Source of the DNA: Lentimicrobiaceae bacterium
GTDB lineage: Bacteria; Bacteroidota; Bacteroidia; Bacteroidales; F082
Reading direction: 5' to 3'
Assembly: GCA_002708315.1 (NCBI GenBank)
Contig: PANC01000019.1
Span: forward strand, 1-64,000
DNA: 64,000 nucleotides
Numbering within the stretch: the stretch's first letter is position 1; every line of letters begins with the position of its first letter. The notes below the pieces were generated by a model. The model saw only the letters and a list, made by a program, of their open reading frames with translations. It was not told the DNA's origin and ran no database searches. The position numbers and the translations under genes were made by a program. Below, piece by piece: positions 50,448-61,900 of this stretch.

Positions 50448-53441
50448 TTATTCTTCTACATATTTTTGAATTGCCTCTTTCCAAACTTGATATCCTTTAC
50501 CATTCAGGTGTAATCCGTCCAAACTATAGTCAGGATTTAGTTTATTATCATCATTAGAAAAAATTGAAAATAGTTCAATGTATTCGATGCTTTTTTCTGC
50601 AGAAAGCTTTTCCAAATGTGTATTAATTTGCATGATATCACTGGTACTACGAGTGTAATGAATGGCATCATCAACCGGTAGCACACTTTGAATATAAATT
50701 TTGGTATCAGGGCATATGATTTCAATACTATCAATAATCTTTGTGTAATTGGATACAACATAATCCACAGTTTTACCATAGGCCATATCATTGGTTCCAA
50801 TCATTATAAATATCTTGGAAGGTTTAGAGCTAATAATCTCATCAAGTCGTTCCAATACACCGTCGGTATCATCCCCGCCAATACCTCGGTTTTTAATATT
50901 TGGATTTTGGAATAATTCGGCCCATTCACAACCATCGGTTATACTATTTCCAAGAAAAATTATCTCATTCTCAGTGTCAGGTAGCAACTCGAAATGCTCC
51001 TTTTTCTGATAGTAATAAGCCCGCATGGCTTTGTTCCATGCTTCCATATCTTCATCAAATTTATCATAAGCCATTATCTCATTAATCTCACCCTGTGTTA
51101 ATATACTGCTCATCGAAGGTGGTGCATCTTCAGGTTTACTTCCCCATTTTTTATTTGGTTTATTTCCCATTTTGAGTTCTAATTTACCTCCGCCCACAAG
51201 CTTCGAATGATAAAACCATGGTTTAGTAAGCTTTTCACCATTAAGCTTTGCCCATTGAATATACTTATTCTCCCTGCTTACATTTTTAGCTTCTATCACG
51301 AAAGTGCCACCCGAATAATAGTTTGAATCAAGTTGAATCATTATTTTCTCAAAGATAGGGCTGCCAATTTCATATATTGGATTTATAGATGCACCGCCAT
51401 CCATCTCAAATAAGCCCATAGCACTCATAACATACCATGCTCCCATTTGCCCCTGATCCTCATCACCGGGCCATGCATCAATGCTATCACCATAAAACCC
51501 ATACATTATTTCACGAACCCACTTTTGAGTGAGCCATGGTGCACCGGCATAATTAAATAAATAAGCAGCTTCCATATTTGGCTGATTTCCATGATTAATA
51601 GGGAGAATGCCAACTCCAATTAAACCATTTTCGTTGAGATGTTCTGAATTAAATCGGTGAGGAAGTGATTTTTGAAATCCTTCTTCCAAGCGGCTTATAT
51701 ATGTTTCTTTTCCAAGTAAATTAAGCAGTCCTTTCTGATCATGGGGAACAAACCATGTGTATTGCCAGGCATTTCCTTCAACAAAACCAGGCCCAAGGAA
51801 TACAGAATGACCATAAGGTGAGAAATCCTCTTTCCAGCTACCATCTGAATTTTTCATCCAAACATAACCCACTTTTTCATTGAAAACATTTTTATAATTA
51901 AAAGCTCTCTTGGTGAATGTCTTAAAATCAGATTCATTTCCTAATGCCATTGCCATCTGACCAACTGTCCAGTCATCATATGCATATTCAAGGGTGTTGC
52001 TAACCGGGCCTTCCTCATTTGGCACAAATCCATATTTTATGTAGGATTCAAGATGGCGATTGCCAACCAATCCTCCGCCAGGATGAGGTTTACCCTGCTC
52101 CATTTGATTGTGTCGAATTGCAGTATATGCCTTATCAACATCATAATTTCTAATACCCTTTTGAAATGCGCTTACAATTAAAGGTATTTCATGTGAGGCA
52201 ACCATAATACTTGAATATTCAATTCCGGTCGGACCTTTAGGAATCCAGCCACCTTTATCATATATTTCAAGTAATGATCGAACCCAGCTATTTGCAATTT
52301 CTGGATGCTGAAGTGTCCAAAGTTGATTCAGATTCCAGAATGTATTCCAAAAGGCGTCTCCACCATAAACAACATCTGAACTATCTTTGAGTTGCTGAAC
52401 CTTTTCATACATATCACGATACTTTCCATTTACATCGCTCCATATAGTGCGACTAGCATATGCCCTATACATGTTTGTATAGAACTTTTTAGTATCTGTT
52501 TCACTTCCTCCGGAAACCTGAATTGTTCCCAGTAGATTATTCCATGTATTCTGGTTATATTTTACCACCTTATCAAAATTCCAGTTAAAGGGATCTAGCT
52601 CAGTTTCCATATTAAGTCTTGCCTGCTCAACACTAACAAGAGAAACGCCAGACTGCATAAGAATTTGTTCTCCTTCATGTGTTTCAAAAGTTACAAATGC
52701 TCCGACGTCCTCGTCTCCATATATTAGAATTATATCATCAGTATTCTCTTGTATTTCTTCGCGAACCCAACCATTGAATGACTTAAATGGCGTATCAAAT
52801 CTGATAACAAAATGGAGGATAAACTCATTATAGTTTGCACCTCTGAGGCTTTGCTGTACTGAATAACCCTCTATTTCTGTATCACTCACCTTCGTAATTC
52901 TTGCAGCAAATATTTCATAGCTATACTCGGTTGAGATTTTTAGGTCGATAATAATGCGTGCATCTTTAGCTTTTGGAAATGTATATCGCTGGAAACCTGC
53001 CCTTGTGGTGGAAGTGAGTTCTGCATTTATATTGTAATCTTCCAAGAACACCTGATAATAACCAGCTCTGGCTACTTCATTTCTATGACTGAATCGTGAC
53101 CTGTATCCCAGATCAGGGTTTGTTTCCGTTCCGGGAATAATTTTTAAAGGGCCAGTAGCAGGCATAGTAAGTAATCCTCCCATTGTCCAAGAATGCAGAT
53201 GTGAAAATCCGGTAATATTGTCTATTTTATACTCATATCCAGCCTTCCATCCTTTCCTTTGATTGTCAGGTGACAGTTTAACCATACCAAAGGGCATGGT
53301 AACACCTGGAAAAAGCATCCATCTGGCAAATGTGGTTCCCATTAGTGGGTCAATATAGTCAACAGGTACTATTCTATTTTTCTGAGCTGATAACTGAAAA
53401 AATATCCCTAGGATAAATGTGATCAATAATAACTTCTTCAT
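50448..53441 (-). CDS. GH92 family alpha-mannosidase fused to C-terminal SGNH/GDSL hydrolase
   Basis: GH92: DPLMGTTFARWMLFPGVTMPFGMVKLSPD, WPGDEDQGQMGAWYVMSAMG; SGNH blocks GNSITDG, GIGGDDT, GTNDM, DGLHLN within 50448-50969. Confidence 0.93.
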   Translation of the reverse strand: MKKLLLITFILGIFFQLSAQKNRIVPVDYIDPLMGTTFARWMLFPGVTMPFGMVKLSPDNQRKGWKAGYEYKIDNITGFSHLHSWTMGGLLTMPATGPLKIIPGTETNPDLGYRSRFSHRNEVARAGYYQVFLEDYNINAELTSTTRAGFQRYTFPKAKDARIIIDLKISTEYSYEIFAARITKVSDTEIEGYSVQQSLRGANYNEFILHFVIRFDTPFKSFNGWVREEIQENTDDIILIYGDEDVGAFVTFETHEGEQILMQSGVSLVSVEQARLNMETELDPFNWNFDKVVKYNQNTWNNLLGTIQVSGGSETDTKKFYTNMYRAYASRTIWSDVNGKYRDMYEKVQQLKDSSDVVYGGDAFWNTFWNLNQLWTLQHPEIANSWVRSLLEIYDKGGWIPKGPTGIEYSSIMVASHEIPLIVSAFQKGIRNYDVDKAYTAIRHNQMEQGKPHPGGGLVGNRHLESYIKYGFVPNEEGPVSNTLEYAYDDWTVGQMAMALGNESDFKTFTKRAFNYKNVFNEKVGYVWMKNSDGSWKEDFSPYGHSVFLGPGFVEGNAWQYTWFVPHDQKGLLNLLGKETYISRLEEGFQKSLPHRFNSEHLNENGLIGVGILPINHGNQPNMEAAYLFNYAGAPWLTQKWVREIMYGFYGDSIDAWPGDEDQGQMGAWYVMSAMGLFEMDGGASINPIYEIGSPIFEKIMIQLDSNYYSGGTFVIEAKNVSRENKYIQWAKLNGEKLTKPWFYHSKLVGGGKLELKMGNKPNKKWGSKPEDAPPSMSSILTQGEINEIMAYDKFDEDMEAWNKAMRAYYYQKKEHFELLPDTENEIIFLGNSITDGCEWAELFQNPNIKNRGIGGDDTDGVLERLDEIISSKPSKIFIMIGTNDMAYGKTVDYVVSNYTKIIDSIEIICPDTKIYIQSVLPVDDAIHYTRSTSDIMQINTHLEKLSAEKSIEYIELFSIFSNDDNKLNPDYSLDGLHLNGKGYQVWKEAIQKYVEE

Positions 53442-53445
53442 AATA

Positions 53446-54549
53446 TTATTTATCTAGTTGTTGAAGAGCAAAAGAATAAGCACCAAGAGCTATTGCGTGG
53501 CTTGCCCCAATTTTAGATACTCCTACACCTATTCTGGGCAGCGCATCAAACTCAATTCTCTTTCGGGTATTGGGGATATCAATGGATTGAATATTTCCGA
53601 TTGCAAATTCCCTAAATATTCTCTCATCATCTAAATCAAATAAATTGATTGACAATCTATCGGTTTCATATCCGGTAAAATGTTTGTATTTTCTATTAAT
53701 TTCATTGAACATAAAGGGTGAAAATAGATCCCATGCCGCAGTAAGTCCCCCTCCCAGGACCACCAAACCATCAACCACGGTAACAATATTAGCTATTGAA
53801 CTTCCCAAAGCTTCTCCAAACTGTCTAAATGCTTCAACTGCTCCTAATCTATTACCCGTAAGGTTGCCATTGGCAATATCCGCAATATCTTTTGGCATAA
53901 GTGTATCTGAAAATGCAATTCCCGATTCCTTGGAATATATTCTTTGAATAGCTCTTGTACTAATACTTTCCTCGGCATTCCAGTTAGTATCAAATTTATT
54001 TATTGTATTATGAACCTCAGCACCACAGGAATTATCACCAACCATAAGATTATTATCGATTACTATACCCCCTCCAAAACCAGTTCCAAGTGTTAGCCCA
54101 ATAAGATTTTTAAACTGTTTAATCCCTCCCGCTTTAAATATTCTTTCGTTTATATAAGGAAGAAATCCTAAAAGTGCTTCACCATATGCAAAAAGATTAC
54201 CATCATTATTTATGAAAACAGGCAGATTGAACTCATCTTCCAATATGGGACCCAACGGTACATTACCATTAAAAGCTTTGAAGTTTGGAAGGTTTCCAAG
54301 TATACCAAGCTCATAATCTGCTGGTCCTGGAAATGCAAAACTTATTGCCACTGCCTTATTATCCGTGAAAGAATTAATATGTCTGAAACCGTCAATTATA
54401 TTTTTGATACACTTATGTTGATCATCAGCCTCTGCAGGTAAGCTAAAAGGCTTTGTTATTTCCTTATTTGACTGGATAGCAGAAAAGACAAAGTTAGTTC
54501 CACCGGCATCCAGTGTTAGTATAATTCTATCGTCAATTGTTGTTTTCAT
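53446..54549 (-). CDS. ROK family protein (putative hexokinase/mannokinase)
   Basis: LDAGGTNFVFSAI; VFINNDGNLFAYGEALLG; TLGTGFGGGIVIDN. Confidence 0.88.
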   Translation of the reverse strand: MKTTIDDRIILTLDAGGTNFVFSAIQSNKEITKPFSLPAEADDQHKCIKNIIDGFRHINSFTDNKAVAISFAFPGPADYELGILGNLPNFKAFNGNVPLGPILEDEFNLPVFINNDGNLFAYGEALLGFLPYINERIFKAGGIKQFKNLIGLTLGTGFGGGIVIDNNLMVGDNSCGAEVHNTINKFDTNWNAEESISTRAIQRIYSKESGIAFSDTLMPKDIADIANGNLTGNRLGAVEAFRQFGEALGSSIANIVTVVDGLVVLGGGLTAAWDLFSPFMFNEINRKYKHFTGYETDRLSINLFDLDDERIFREFAIGNIQSIDIPNTRKRIEFDALPRIGVGVSKIGASHAIALGAYSFALQQLDK

Positions 54550-55700
54550 TACTTGGTTTTAATAACATAATAGGAGGCATATGCAATATAAAGCATACAG
54601 AAAATTAATACAAATATTGAAGCCATAATTCCGAACATATCAACTAGTAATCCAATAATTGGTGGAATAATAGCACCACCACTAACTGCCAGAATGATAA
54701 GACTAGATAATTCATTTGCATAAACTGGTTTCTTTTCAACTATCAGTGCAAACATTATGGGAAAAACATTGGCAAACCCCAAACCGGAAATAAAAATTAA
54801 TATCTGTGTCAGGAGCAGATCCTCAGAAACTAAAATTCCAATTAAGCCCAATATTGCAATAAGGGTACTTATTACCATGAACAATTTAATATTAAGTTTA
54901 CGAAGTAGTATAGCACCTATAAACCGTCCTGCCATCAATGAAGCAAAGTAAATTACGATGCCCATACTTGCAGCTTCAAGACTTAAACTAAATTTCGACA
55001 CTAGAAAGGTGGCAATATTAGTATTCATGGCAACATCGAAACCCACCATAAAAAATATAGCTAGCACTGTAATAAGGATATATTTATTCTTCAGTAGTTT
55101 GAAGGAACTTTTAAATGTTGCCGGTTCCTTCTCTGGTTTTGACTCATCAATTTTTATCGAATTCAACCAAATCGCTGAAAGTACTGAAATAACAGCAAAA
55201 ATCGGGAACACAAGTCTCCAGTTATCAAAATATAGGGCCAATCCGGCAGTAATCATGGGCCCTAGCATAGATGCAATGGCTTTTACTAGTTGAGAAAGGC
55301 TTAGGTTTGCAGCCTTTGAATCAGATGATGAAATATCTATCAACAATGGGTTTGCACTTACCTGTAATATGGTATTTCCAATACCAAGCAATGCAAAGCC
55401 AATTAATGAAGTTGGTAAAGTATAGTATATAAAAGGAATGAACAATCCAATTGCGGTAAGAATAATTCCAATATTTACAGTAAGTTTTTTACTGTTTCTA
55501 TCTTGAAATATTCCTGTGGGAATTGACAACAAAGCAAACCATATAAAAACCATAAATGGTATAAGCTGAGCTACCTTATCGGAAAGGTTGAAATCGTTTT
55601 TAACATACCCGGTTGAAACACCAACTAGATCAACAAAACCCATTACAAAAAATGAGAATATTACTGGTATAAAAATTTTAGGATTTGTACTTTTCTTCAT
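54549..55700 (-). CDS. MFS sugar transporter (FucP-like)
   Basis: 12-TM MFS pattern; GIGNTILQVSANPLLIDI; stop codon overlaps ROK start (TAATG). Confidence 0.85.
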   Translation of the reverse strand: MKKSTNPKIFIPVIFSFFVMGFVDLVGVSTGYVKNDFNLSDKVAQLIPFMVFIWFALLSIPTGIFQDRNSKKLTVNIGIILTAIGLFIPFIYYTLPTSLIGFALLGIGNTILQVSANPLLIDISSSDSKAANLSLSQLVKAIASMLGPMITAGLALYFDNWRLVFPIFAVISVLSAIWLNSIKIDESKPEKEPATFKSSFKLLKNKYILITVLAIFFMVGFDVAMNTNIATFLVSKFSLSLEAASMGIVIYFASLMAGRFIGAILLRKLNIKLFMVISTLIAILGLIGILVSEDLLLTQILIFISGLGFANVFPIMFALIVEKKPVYANELSSLIILAVSGGAIIPPIIGLLVDMFGIMASIFVLIFCMLYIAYASYYVIKTK

Positions 55701-55709
55701 GTCAACTTT

Positions 55710-57464
55710 TTATTTATTTGTTCTAACATAGGCCAGTATGGTTCCACACTCCTTTCCCTTTGATTCTCCATACGGTTCAATAATAATATCTCCTGCGCTG
55801 GCCGGGAGTATAAATGTTTCAGCATAGTGAAAAACCTTAGGAGCAAAATTGTTTTCCAGACTTTTTACAATTATTTCACGGCCTTCAATAACATTAAAGA
55901 CCCGAACTCCAGATTTCTGTTTATGTATAACTGGTTTGATAAACCAATGCCTTCGTGTTTCTATAAACTCGCTTTCATGCAGACCTGTTTTTTCACTTTT
56001 CCAACCATCACCGAATTCAATCGGTTCAATTTGGTTAATGAGATTTTCCTTAGTGTAGCTCTCTGTTCGTTCCCAATTGATTACATTTTTACCGTGTTCA
56101 ATATTAATTGGCCTAGGTTTACCATCCATTCCCAGACGCTCCCAGTCCCAAAGTTTAAAGGTAAAAATATAAGGTGTTGAGCTTATCTCCAGAACCATTG
56201 AATTTTTCCCTGAGCAATGAACGGTTCCAGCCGGAATTAGAAAATGATCATGTTTTTTTGCTGGCCATTTCATTACATATTTTTCAGTGGGGAATCTTTC
56301 TCCTGTCTCCTTGGAGTGTCTCAGGTCATCGATCATGCCCTCCGAATTGATGCCTTCTTTCAAACCAAGATAAACCACAGCATCATCTCCTGCATCAAGA
56401 AGGTAATAGCTTTCATCCTGTGTATAGTTCATTCCAAATTTTTGTTGGATGTACTCAGTAACAGGGTGTACTTGAAGACTTAAATTCCCACCATCCATGG
56501 TATCAAGAAAGTCAAATCTGATTGGAAATTCATCCCCAAACCTGCCGTATACAGCTTCACCTAGTAATTCAACAGGCCTATAGTATACAACATTTACTGA
56601 TGGAGTTTCAAAGTTTATATTTCCAAATTTTAAGTATAAACTATTTTCTTCCGGTACACAATTAAAGCACCATGCATAATTATCTGTTTCTTTATCGAGA
56701 TCACAAACCTCTTTCATCCACTGACCTCCCCATGGGCCGGCATCAAAATAAGGTACTAGGCTAAATGGCTGGTGGGCTGCAAGATTAATTCCTTCACGGA
56801 ATAAGTTGCCGGTTATCATTTTTGGTTCTAACATATTATTAGTATCCAGAACATAATCCCACCTATTAAACTGAGTCTTTTTGAATCTGTCAAGTACTCT
56901 CCAATCGACAAAGTATGCACGCTTATATTTGGATTCGATTCCCTCATCAATATTTATTATTCCTAGATTATTTACCTCATTACGACGCATACGCATCTGA
57001 ATTTCCCATCTTGCCATATCAAGGTAAATATAGCAATCAGGATTTTCGATTAAATATGAAGCACCTGAGCCCAATGCTATTGTCAGACCTTCTGTTCTGG
57101 ATTCAATCTCATTTCTTGCTTTGGCAAGCTTCTCGCTATCAATAAAACTATCAAGAGTTAACCTGGTGATATAACCAAATACCCTGTCTGTGGTAACATC
57201 CTGTGCAGTCAATTCCTTTATTCGACCTTCCGAAAGAAATATATCAGAGGAATAATAGAAATTATCGGGCTGAAGTCCTTTTTTTATCTCATCTGCAATT
57301 TCCTGCTCCAAAACACCTTGGTTACATTCCATTAATATGGTGAATTTTTTCTTTCCTTCTATATCATGTCTTAACTTTGACACGATACTTTCCCAACCAA
57401 CCAGGCATTCGTCATTGGATGGTCGGATTTCTACTCCAGGGTAATTGTTAAAGTTTGATTTCAA
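55710..57464 (-). CDS. Class I mannose-6-phosphate isomerase with about 240 aa N-terminal extension
   Basis: Cupin PMI motifs GGNLSLQVHPVTEYIQQKFG, DHFLIPAGTVHCSGKNSMVLEISS. Confidence 0.85.
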   Translation of the reverse strand: MKSNFNNYPGVEIRPSNDECLVGWESIVSKLRHDIEGKKKFTILMECNQGVLEQEIADEIKKGLQPDNFYYSSDIFLSEGRIKELTAQDVTTDRVFGYITRLTLDSFIDSEKLAKARNEIESRTEGLTIALGSGASYLIENPDCYIYLDMARWEIQMRMRRNEVNNLGIINIDEGIESKYKRAYFVDWRVLDRFKKTQFNRWDYVLDTNNMLEPKMITGNLFREGINLAAHQPFSLVPYFDAGPWGGQWMKEVCDLDKETDNYAWCFNCVPEENSLYLKFGNINFETPSVNVVYYRPVELLGEAVYGRFGDEFPIRFDFLDTMDGGNLSLQVHPVTEYIQQKFGMNYTQDESYYLLDAGDDAVVYLGLKEGINSEGMIDDLRHSKETGERFPTEKYVMKWPAKKHDHFLIPAGTVHCSGKNSMVLEISSTPYIFTFKLWDWERLGMDGKPRPINIEHGKNVINWERTESYTKENLINQIEPIEFGDGWKSEKTGLHESEFIETRRHWFIKPVIHKQKSGVRVFNVIEGREIIVKSLENNFAPKVFHYAETFILPASAGDIIIEPYGESKGKECGTILAYVRTNK

Positions 57465-57475
57465 ATTAGTGGCCT

Positions 57476-58918
57476 TTAGTTATATCCTTGGTTCTGGGTG
57501 AGTTTTGAATTTGCATCCATTTCTCTTTGTGGAATTGGAAATACATAATTGTATTCCTGCGGGTTTGCTTCGTTCTTAGCTCTATTGACAAATTCTATCA
57601 AATTCCCGGTGCGAACAAGATCATACCATCTGATACCTTCATTAACAAATTCAACACGACGCTCATGCAATACAGCCTCTCTGAATTCATCCTTTGATAA
57701 TCCATCTAGGTCAGGTAATACATTTTCATTACCATTCCGTGCTCTCTGGCGAACAGTGTTAATTGCTAAATAAGCCTCACTCGATGGACCTAAAAATTCA
57801 TTTAGCGCCTCGGCATAGATTAAAAGAACCTCTGAGTATCGCATTATGGCAAAATTGGATCCGCATTGTGCAGTTTCATCTGGTGCATAAGTATCTTGAT
57901 CCCAGTGTTTCCATACATGAGGATAAAAGGTATCAAACCAGTACTGGTCAAAAAATGTAACCTCCTTTCTATAGTCCCCTTCTTCAAAGCTCTGGAGAAG
58001 ATCTTCTGTTGGCAACATTATTTCCACACCAGCAGAAAACGTACCTGGGATATTAGGTAAACCACTAATAACTATTTGATTTTGCTGGCTTGGCACTCCT
58101 GAAAAAAATTGAGCTGCAAATACTGACTCTTTGCCATTACGGTTTATATCCTTGAAGTTACTTGAATAATCATCATATAGTTCGTAAACCCCCAATTCCA
58201 TGACTTTATTGGCTATCTGGTAAGCATTTTCCCAGTTTCCCATTGTAAGGTAAACCTTTGACAAAAATGCCAATGATGCACCACTTGTTGCACGCCCCTT
58301 ATCACCACCAGAATAATATAATTGGGGACATCTCTCGGATGCCACATTGAAGTCAGATACTATCTGATTATAAACCTCATCACTAGGTGTTCTAGATACA
58401 TATTTCTCTTCATCATTTAAGTCCGGGCTGATAGGTTTTATAATCAGAGGAATATCACCATAGATTCTTACAAGATTAAAGTAAAACAATCCTCTCAGAA
58501 AATGTGCCTCCCCCAATATTTGAGATTTTTTTGCCGAGTCCATTTCAATATCAGGCACTTTCTCTAAAACAATATTTGCCCTGAAGATACCAAGGTATGA
58601 TCCCTGCCATATACCTTCAAGATAGGTATTCGTTGTTTCAATATCATAGTTGTTAAACTGATGAATATTCGGGTCATTCAATGTCGTACGTGAAATGCAA
58701 TCATCAGATGCTACATCCTGTAATAACCATAGATAGCTGTTATATTGATTTACATATGTCAATAAAGAATAAACAGCATTTATGGCACCGTTGGCATCTT
58801 CTTCAGTTTGATAATAATTATCATAATATATTTTATAGGGTTCTAATTCAAGTTGTTTCTGGCAGGAAATAGCAATAAGTAGAACTAAAATCAGTGGTAT
58901 TGAATATATCGCTTTCAT
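57476..58918 (-). CDS. SusD/RagB family nutrient-binding lipoprotein
   Basis: Lipobox AISCQKQ; RGLFYFNLVRIYGDIPLI; C-term FPIPQREMDANSKLTQNQGY. Confidence 0.96.
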   Translation of the reverse strand: MKAIYSIPLILVLLIAISCQKQLELEPYKIYYDNYYQTEEDANGAINAVYSLLTYVNQYNSYLWLLQDVASDDCISRTTLNDPNIHQFNNYDIETTNTYLEGIWQGSYLGIFRANIVLEKVPDIEMDSAKKSQILGEAHFLRGLFYFNLVRIYGDIPLIIKPISPDLNDEEKYVSRTPSDEVYNQIVSDFNVASERCPQLYYSGGDKGRATSGASLAFLSKVYLTMGNWENAYQIANKVMELGVYELYDDYSSNFKDINRNGKESVFAAQFFSGVPSQQNQIVISGLPNIPGTFSAGVEIMLPTEDLLQSFEEGDYRKEVTFFDQYWFDTFYPHVWKHWDQDTYAPDETAQCGSNFAIMRYSEVLLIYAEALNEFLGPSSEAYLAINTVRQRARNGNENVLPDLDGLSKDEFREAVLHERRVEFVNEGIRWYDLVRTGNLIEFVNRAKNEANPQEYNYVFPIPQREMDANSKLTQNQGYN

Positions 58919-58935
58919 GACTAAATAATTTAAGA

Positions 58936-61900
58936 TTAAAAATTAACTACAATTCCAGCTAAATAAGTTCTGGCAGTTGGATATCCGCCATAGTCATAAC
59001 CTATTCTGGTATTATCAAATGCGAACCTACTTACCTCGGGATCAAAACCAGAATAATTTGTAAATGTGAACAAGTTTTCTACTGTTAAAAATACTCTGGC
59101 ATCACTTATCTTCAATGCCTTCATCAATTTGGATGGAAGGTTGTATGAGACTGTTATAACTTTAATTCGCACATATGAACCATCCTCAAGATACCTGTCT
59201 GACATATGAAGATAATCAGTATTTCTATTGGCTCTTGGATATTTATTGCTTGGATTCTCAGGTGTCCACCTGTCAAGCATATTAACTGATGCATTTGACA
59301 AACCATTGCCTGATTCCAGCTCGAACCTGTTACTGTTAAGGATTTCATTACCATGTTGCCCCTGAATAAATATATCAAGAGATATATTACCATAGGAAAA
59401 TGAATTATTCAGTCCCCAAAAGAATTTTGGAAGTGCATGGCCAATTATTTTCCTATCCTTATTATCAATTTTACCATCGTCATTCTGATCTATGTATTTA
59501 AAATCACCTGGTTCTGCATTATATACTGCAGCCTGATCAGCTTCATCAAGCTGCCAGATTCCATCTGCCTGTAGTCCATAAAAACTTCCAAGTTGTTCAC
59601 CCTGAGTTATTATTGACCAAGTCCCTATTTTTAACTTGTAGGTATCATTATTGATATAAAGTGTTTTGCCACCTAGATCAAGAATTCTGTTGTCATTAAA
59701 CGATATATTGAAATCCGTATTCCACTTAAATCGGTTTATAAGATTTGCTGTACGAATATTAAATTCAAATCCAGAATTTTTCATGCTCCCGATATTCTCG
59801 AAATAACTTGAATAGCCGGTAGTGAATGGCAATTCAGAATTATAAAGCATGTCCGTGGTTTTCTTGTAATAATAGTCGGTAGTGATAGCAATTCTGCTGT
59901 CGAAGAATCCCATGTCAAGTCCAATATCAAACTGTGCCGTTTTCTCCCATCTTAAATTGGCATTGGCTGGAGTAATAGGTGCAAAACCTGAAGCAGGATA
60001 ACCACCGTTAAAGTAATATGATGTCCCTGAAATAGTGCTTATATAAGCATAATCATAAAACCTATCATTTCCAGACATCCCATAACTCAGTCTCAATTTT
60101 AGGTCAGAAAAAATTCCTGTTTGCCAGATAAATGATTCTTCGATCAACCTCCATGCAAATGCTGCTGATGGGAAGAAAGCATATCTATAATTACTGCCAA
60201 AACGGGATGACCCATCTACCCTACCCGTGACTGTAAACAGATACTTCTTATTGAAATTATAATTAACCCTTCCCAGATAGGAAACAATTGCAGACTCAGA
60301 AAATGAAGCATAAATATTTGGCATATTTTCAGCATTTTCAATTCCATAATAACCGAGAATATCATTTGGGAAGCCCGTTGAAATATTTATATAACTTCTT
60401 GAGTTGTTCTTTTGGAATGTTAAGCCAGCAAAAGCTGAAATATCATGAACGCCTTGGATATTTGTATTATATGAAAAGGTATTCTCATAGAGGATGGTTT
60501 GAAGTCTTGTATAAGCAAATCGAGCCTGGCCATCATTAAAGGATCCCGAATATATAGTTCTTGGGGTATACATATCCTGAGTTTGATTGTATAAGTCCGT
60601 TGCAATACTTGTTTTAAATCTCAAATTTTTAATAATCTCATACTCGGCATATACGTTTCCAATTAACCTGCCAATCTTACTAACTGCATCAACCAATCTA
60701 GTTACGGCAACTGGATTATCAAGCCATGCATCTGCATTTGGATCCGTTAAAGTATAATTACCCTCCTCGTCATATATAGGAAGAACTGGATTAAAGGTTA
60801 ACGCAGAATTTACAACACCGGGAAAAAATCCTCCAGGAGTATCAGTCGGAACGGTGTTATTTATTGTATGATTATAACCTACTGATGTTCCAACCTTTAA
60901 GCGTTTATTCAATTGCCTGTCGAATGTGAACCTCAAACTGTATCTGGTAAAATCAGATCCTACAATAATACCATCCTGCTGAAATACGTTACCACTCAGA
61001 GAATACTGAGTTTTTTCGTCTCCACCCGAAAACGAGAGCTGGTAGTTTTGTATTGGTGCATTTCGATAAATCTCTTTTTGCCAGTCAGTACCCACACCAA
61101 GAGAGTCAGGATTCGGATAAAGCGGCATATATCCTGATGGATTAGCATTGTATCCAGCTTCATCATATAATGTTGCGAATTGCTTTGCATTCATTACATC
61201 AATTGAGGATGACTTTTCCTGAATACCATAACTGGCCTTAAAGGTTATTCTGTCACTACCCTCTTTTCCTCTTTTTGTTGTGATGATAACCACACCATTT
61301 GCTCCCCTTGCACCGTAAATAGCAGTTGCCGATGCATCTTTAAGTATGTTAATGGATTCAATATCATTGGGGTTAATAGAGCTTAACCCATTTTCTGAAG
61401 GACTTCCTATCCATGAGAAATTCTGCTGTCCTTCCATTAGTACACCATCGATAACATAAAGAGGTTCTGTACCAGACATAATTGAATTGGATCCACGGAT
61501 TTTCATCGATGTTGCGCCACCGGGCTGACCACTTAGTGATGTTACCTGGACACCTGCTACGCGTCCCTGCATTTTTTTATCAAACGAACTCACAGGAATA
61601 TCTGATAAATCATCCATATCCACCAAAACCACTGCCCCTGTTAGATCCTTCTTTTTAACACTTCCATAACCTATAACAACAACTTCATCAAGTCCGATAT
61701 CACTCTTTTCCATTCTAATATTAATTACATTGGAACTTTGAATATCTATGGTTTCCGTTCTCATTCCAATAAAGGTAAATTGCAGTTTTGTCACTGATTT
61801 ATCGATCTGAATTCGGTAGATACCATCTATATCGGTAACTGACCCTATGGTTGTACCTATTGCAAGTACCGTAACTCCAGGTATTGTAGTACCATCTGAG

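Noticed and set aside
50537-51085. Overlapping small ORFs on both strands within the GH92-SGNH gene
   Set aside because: The main frame shows intact SGNH catalytic blocks; the others are chance ORFs.
54757-55293. + strand ORFs antisense to the MFS gene
   Set aside because: Shadow ORFs of a hydrophobic gene; no promoter or domain support.
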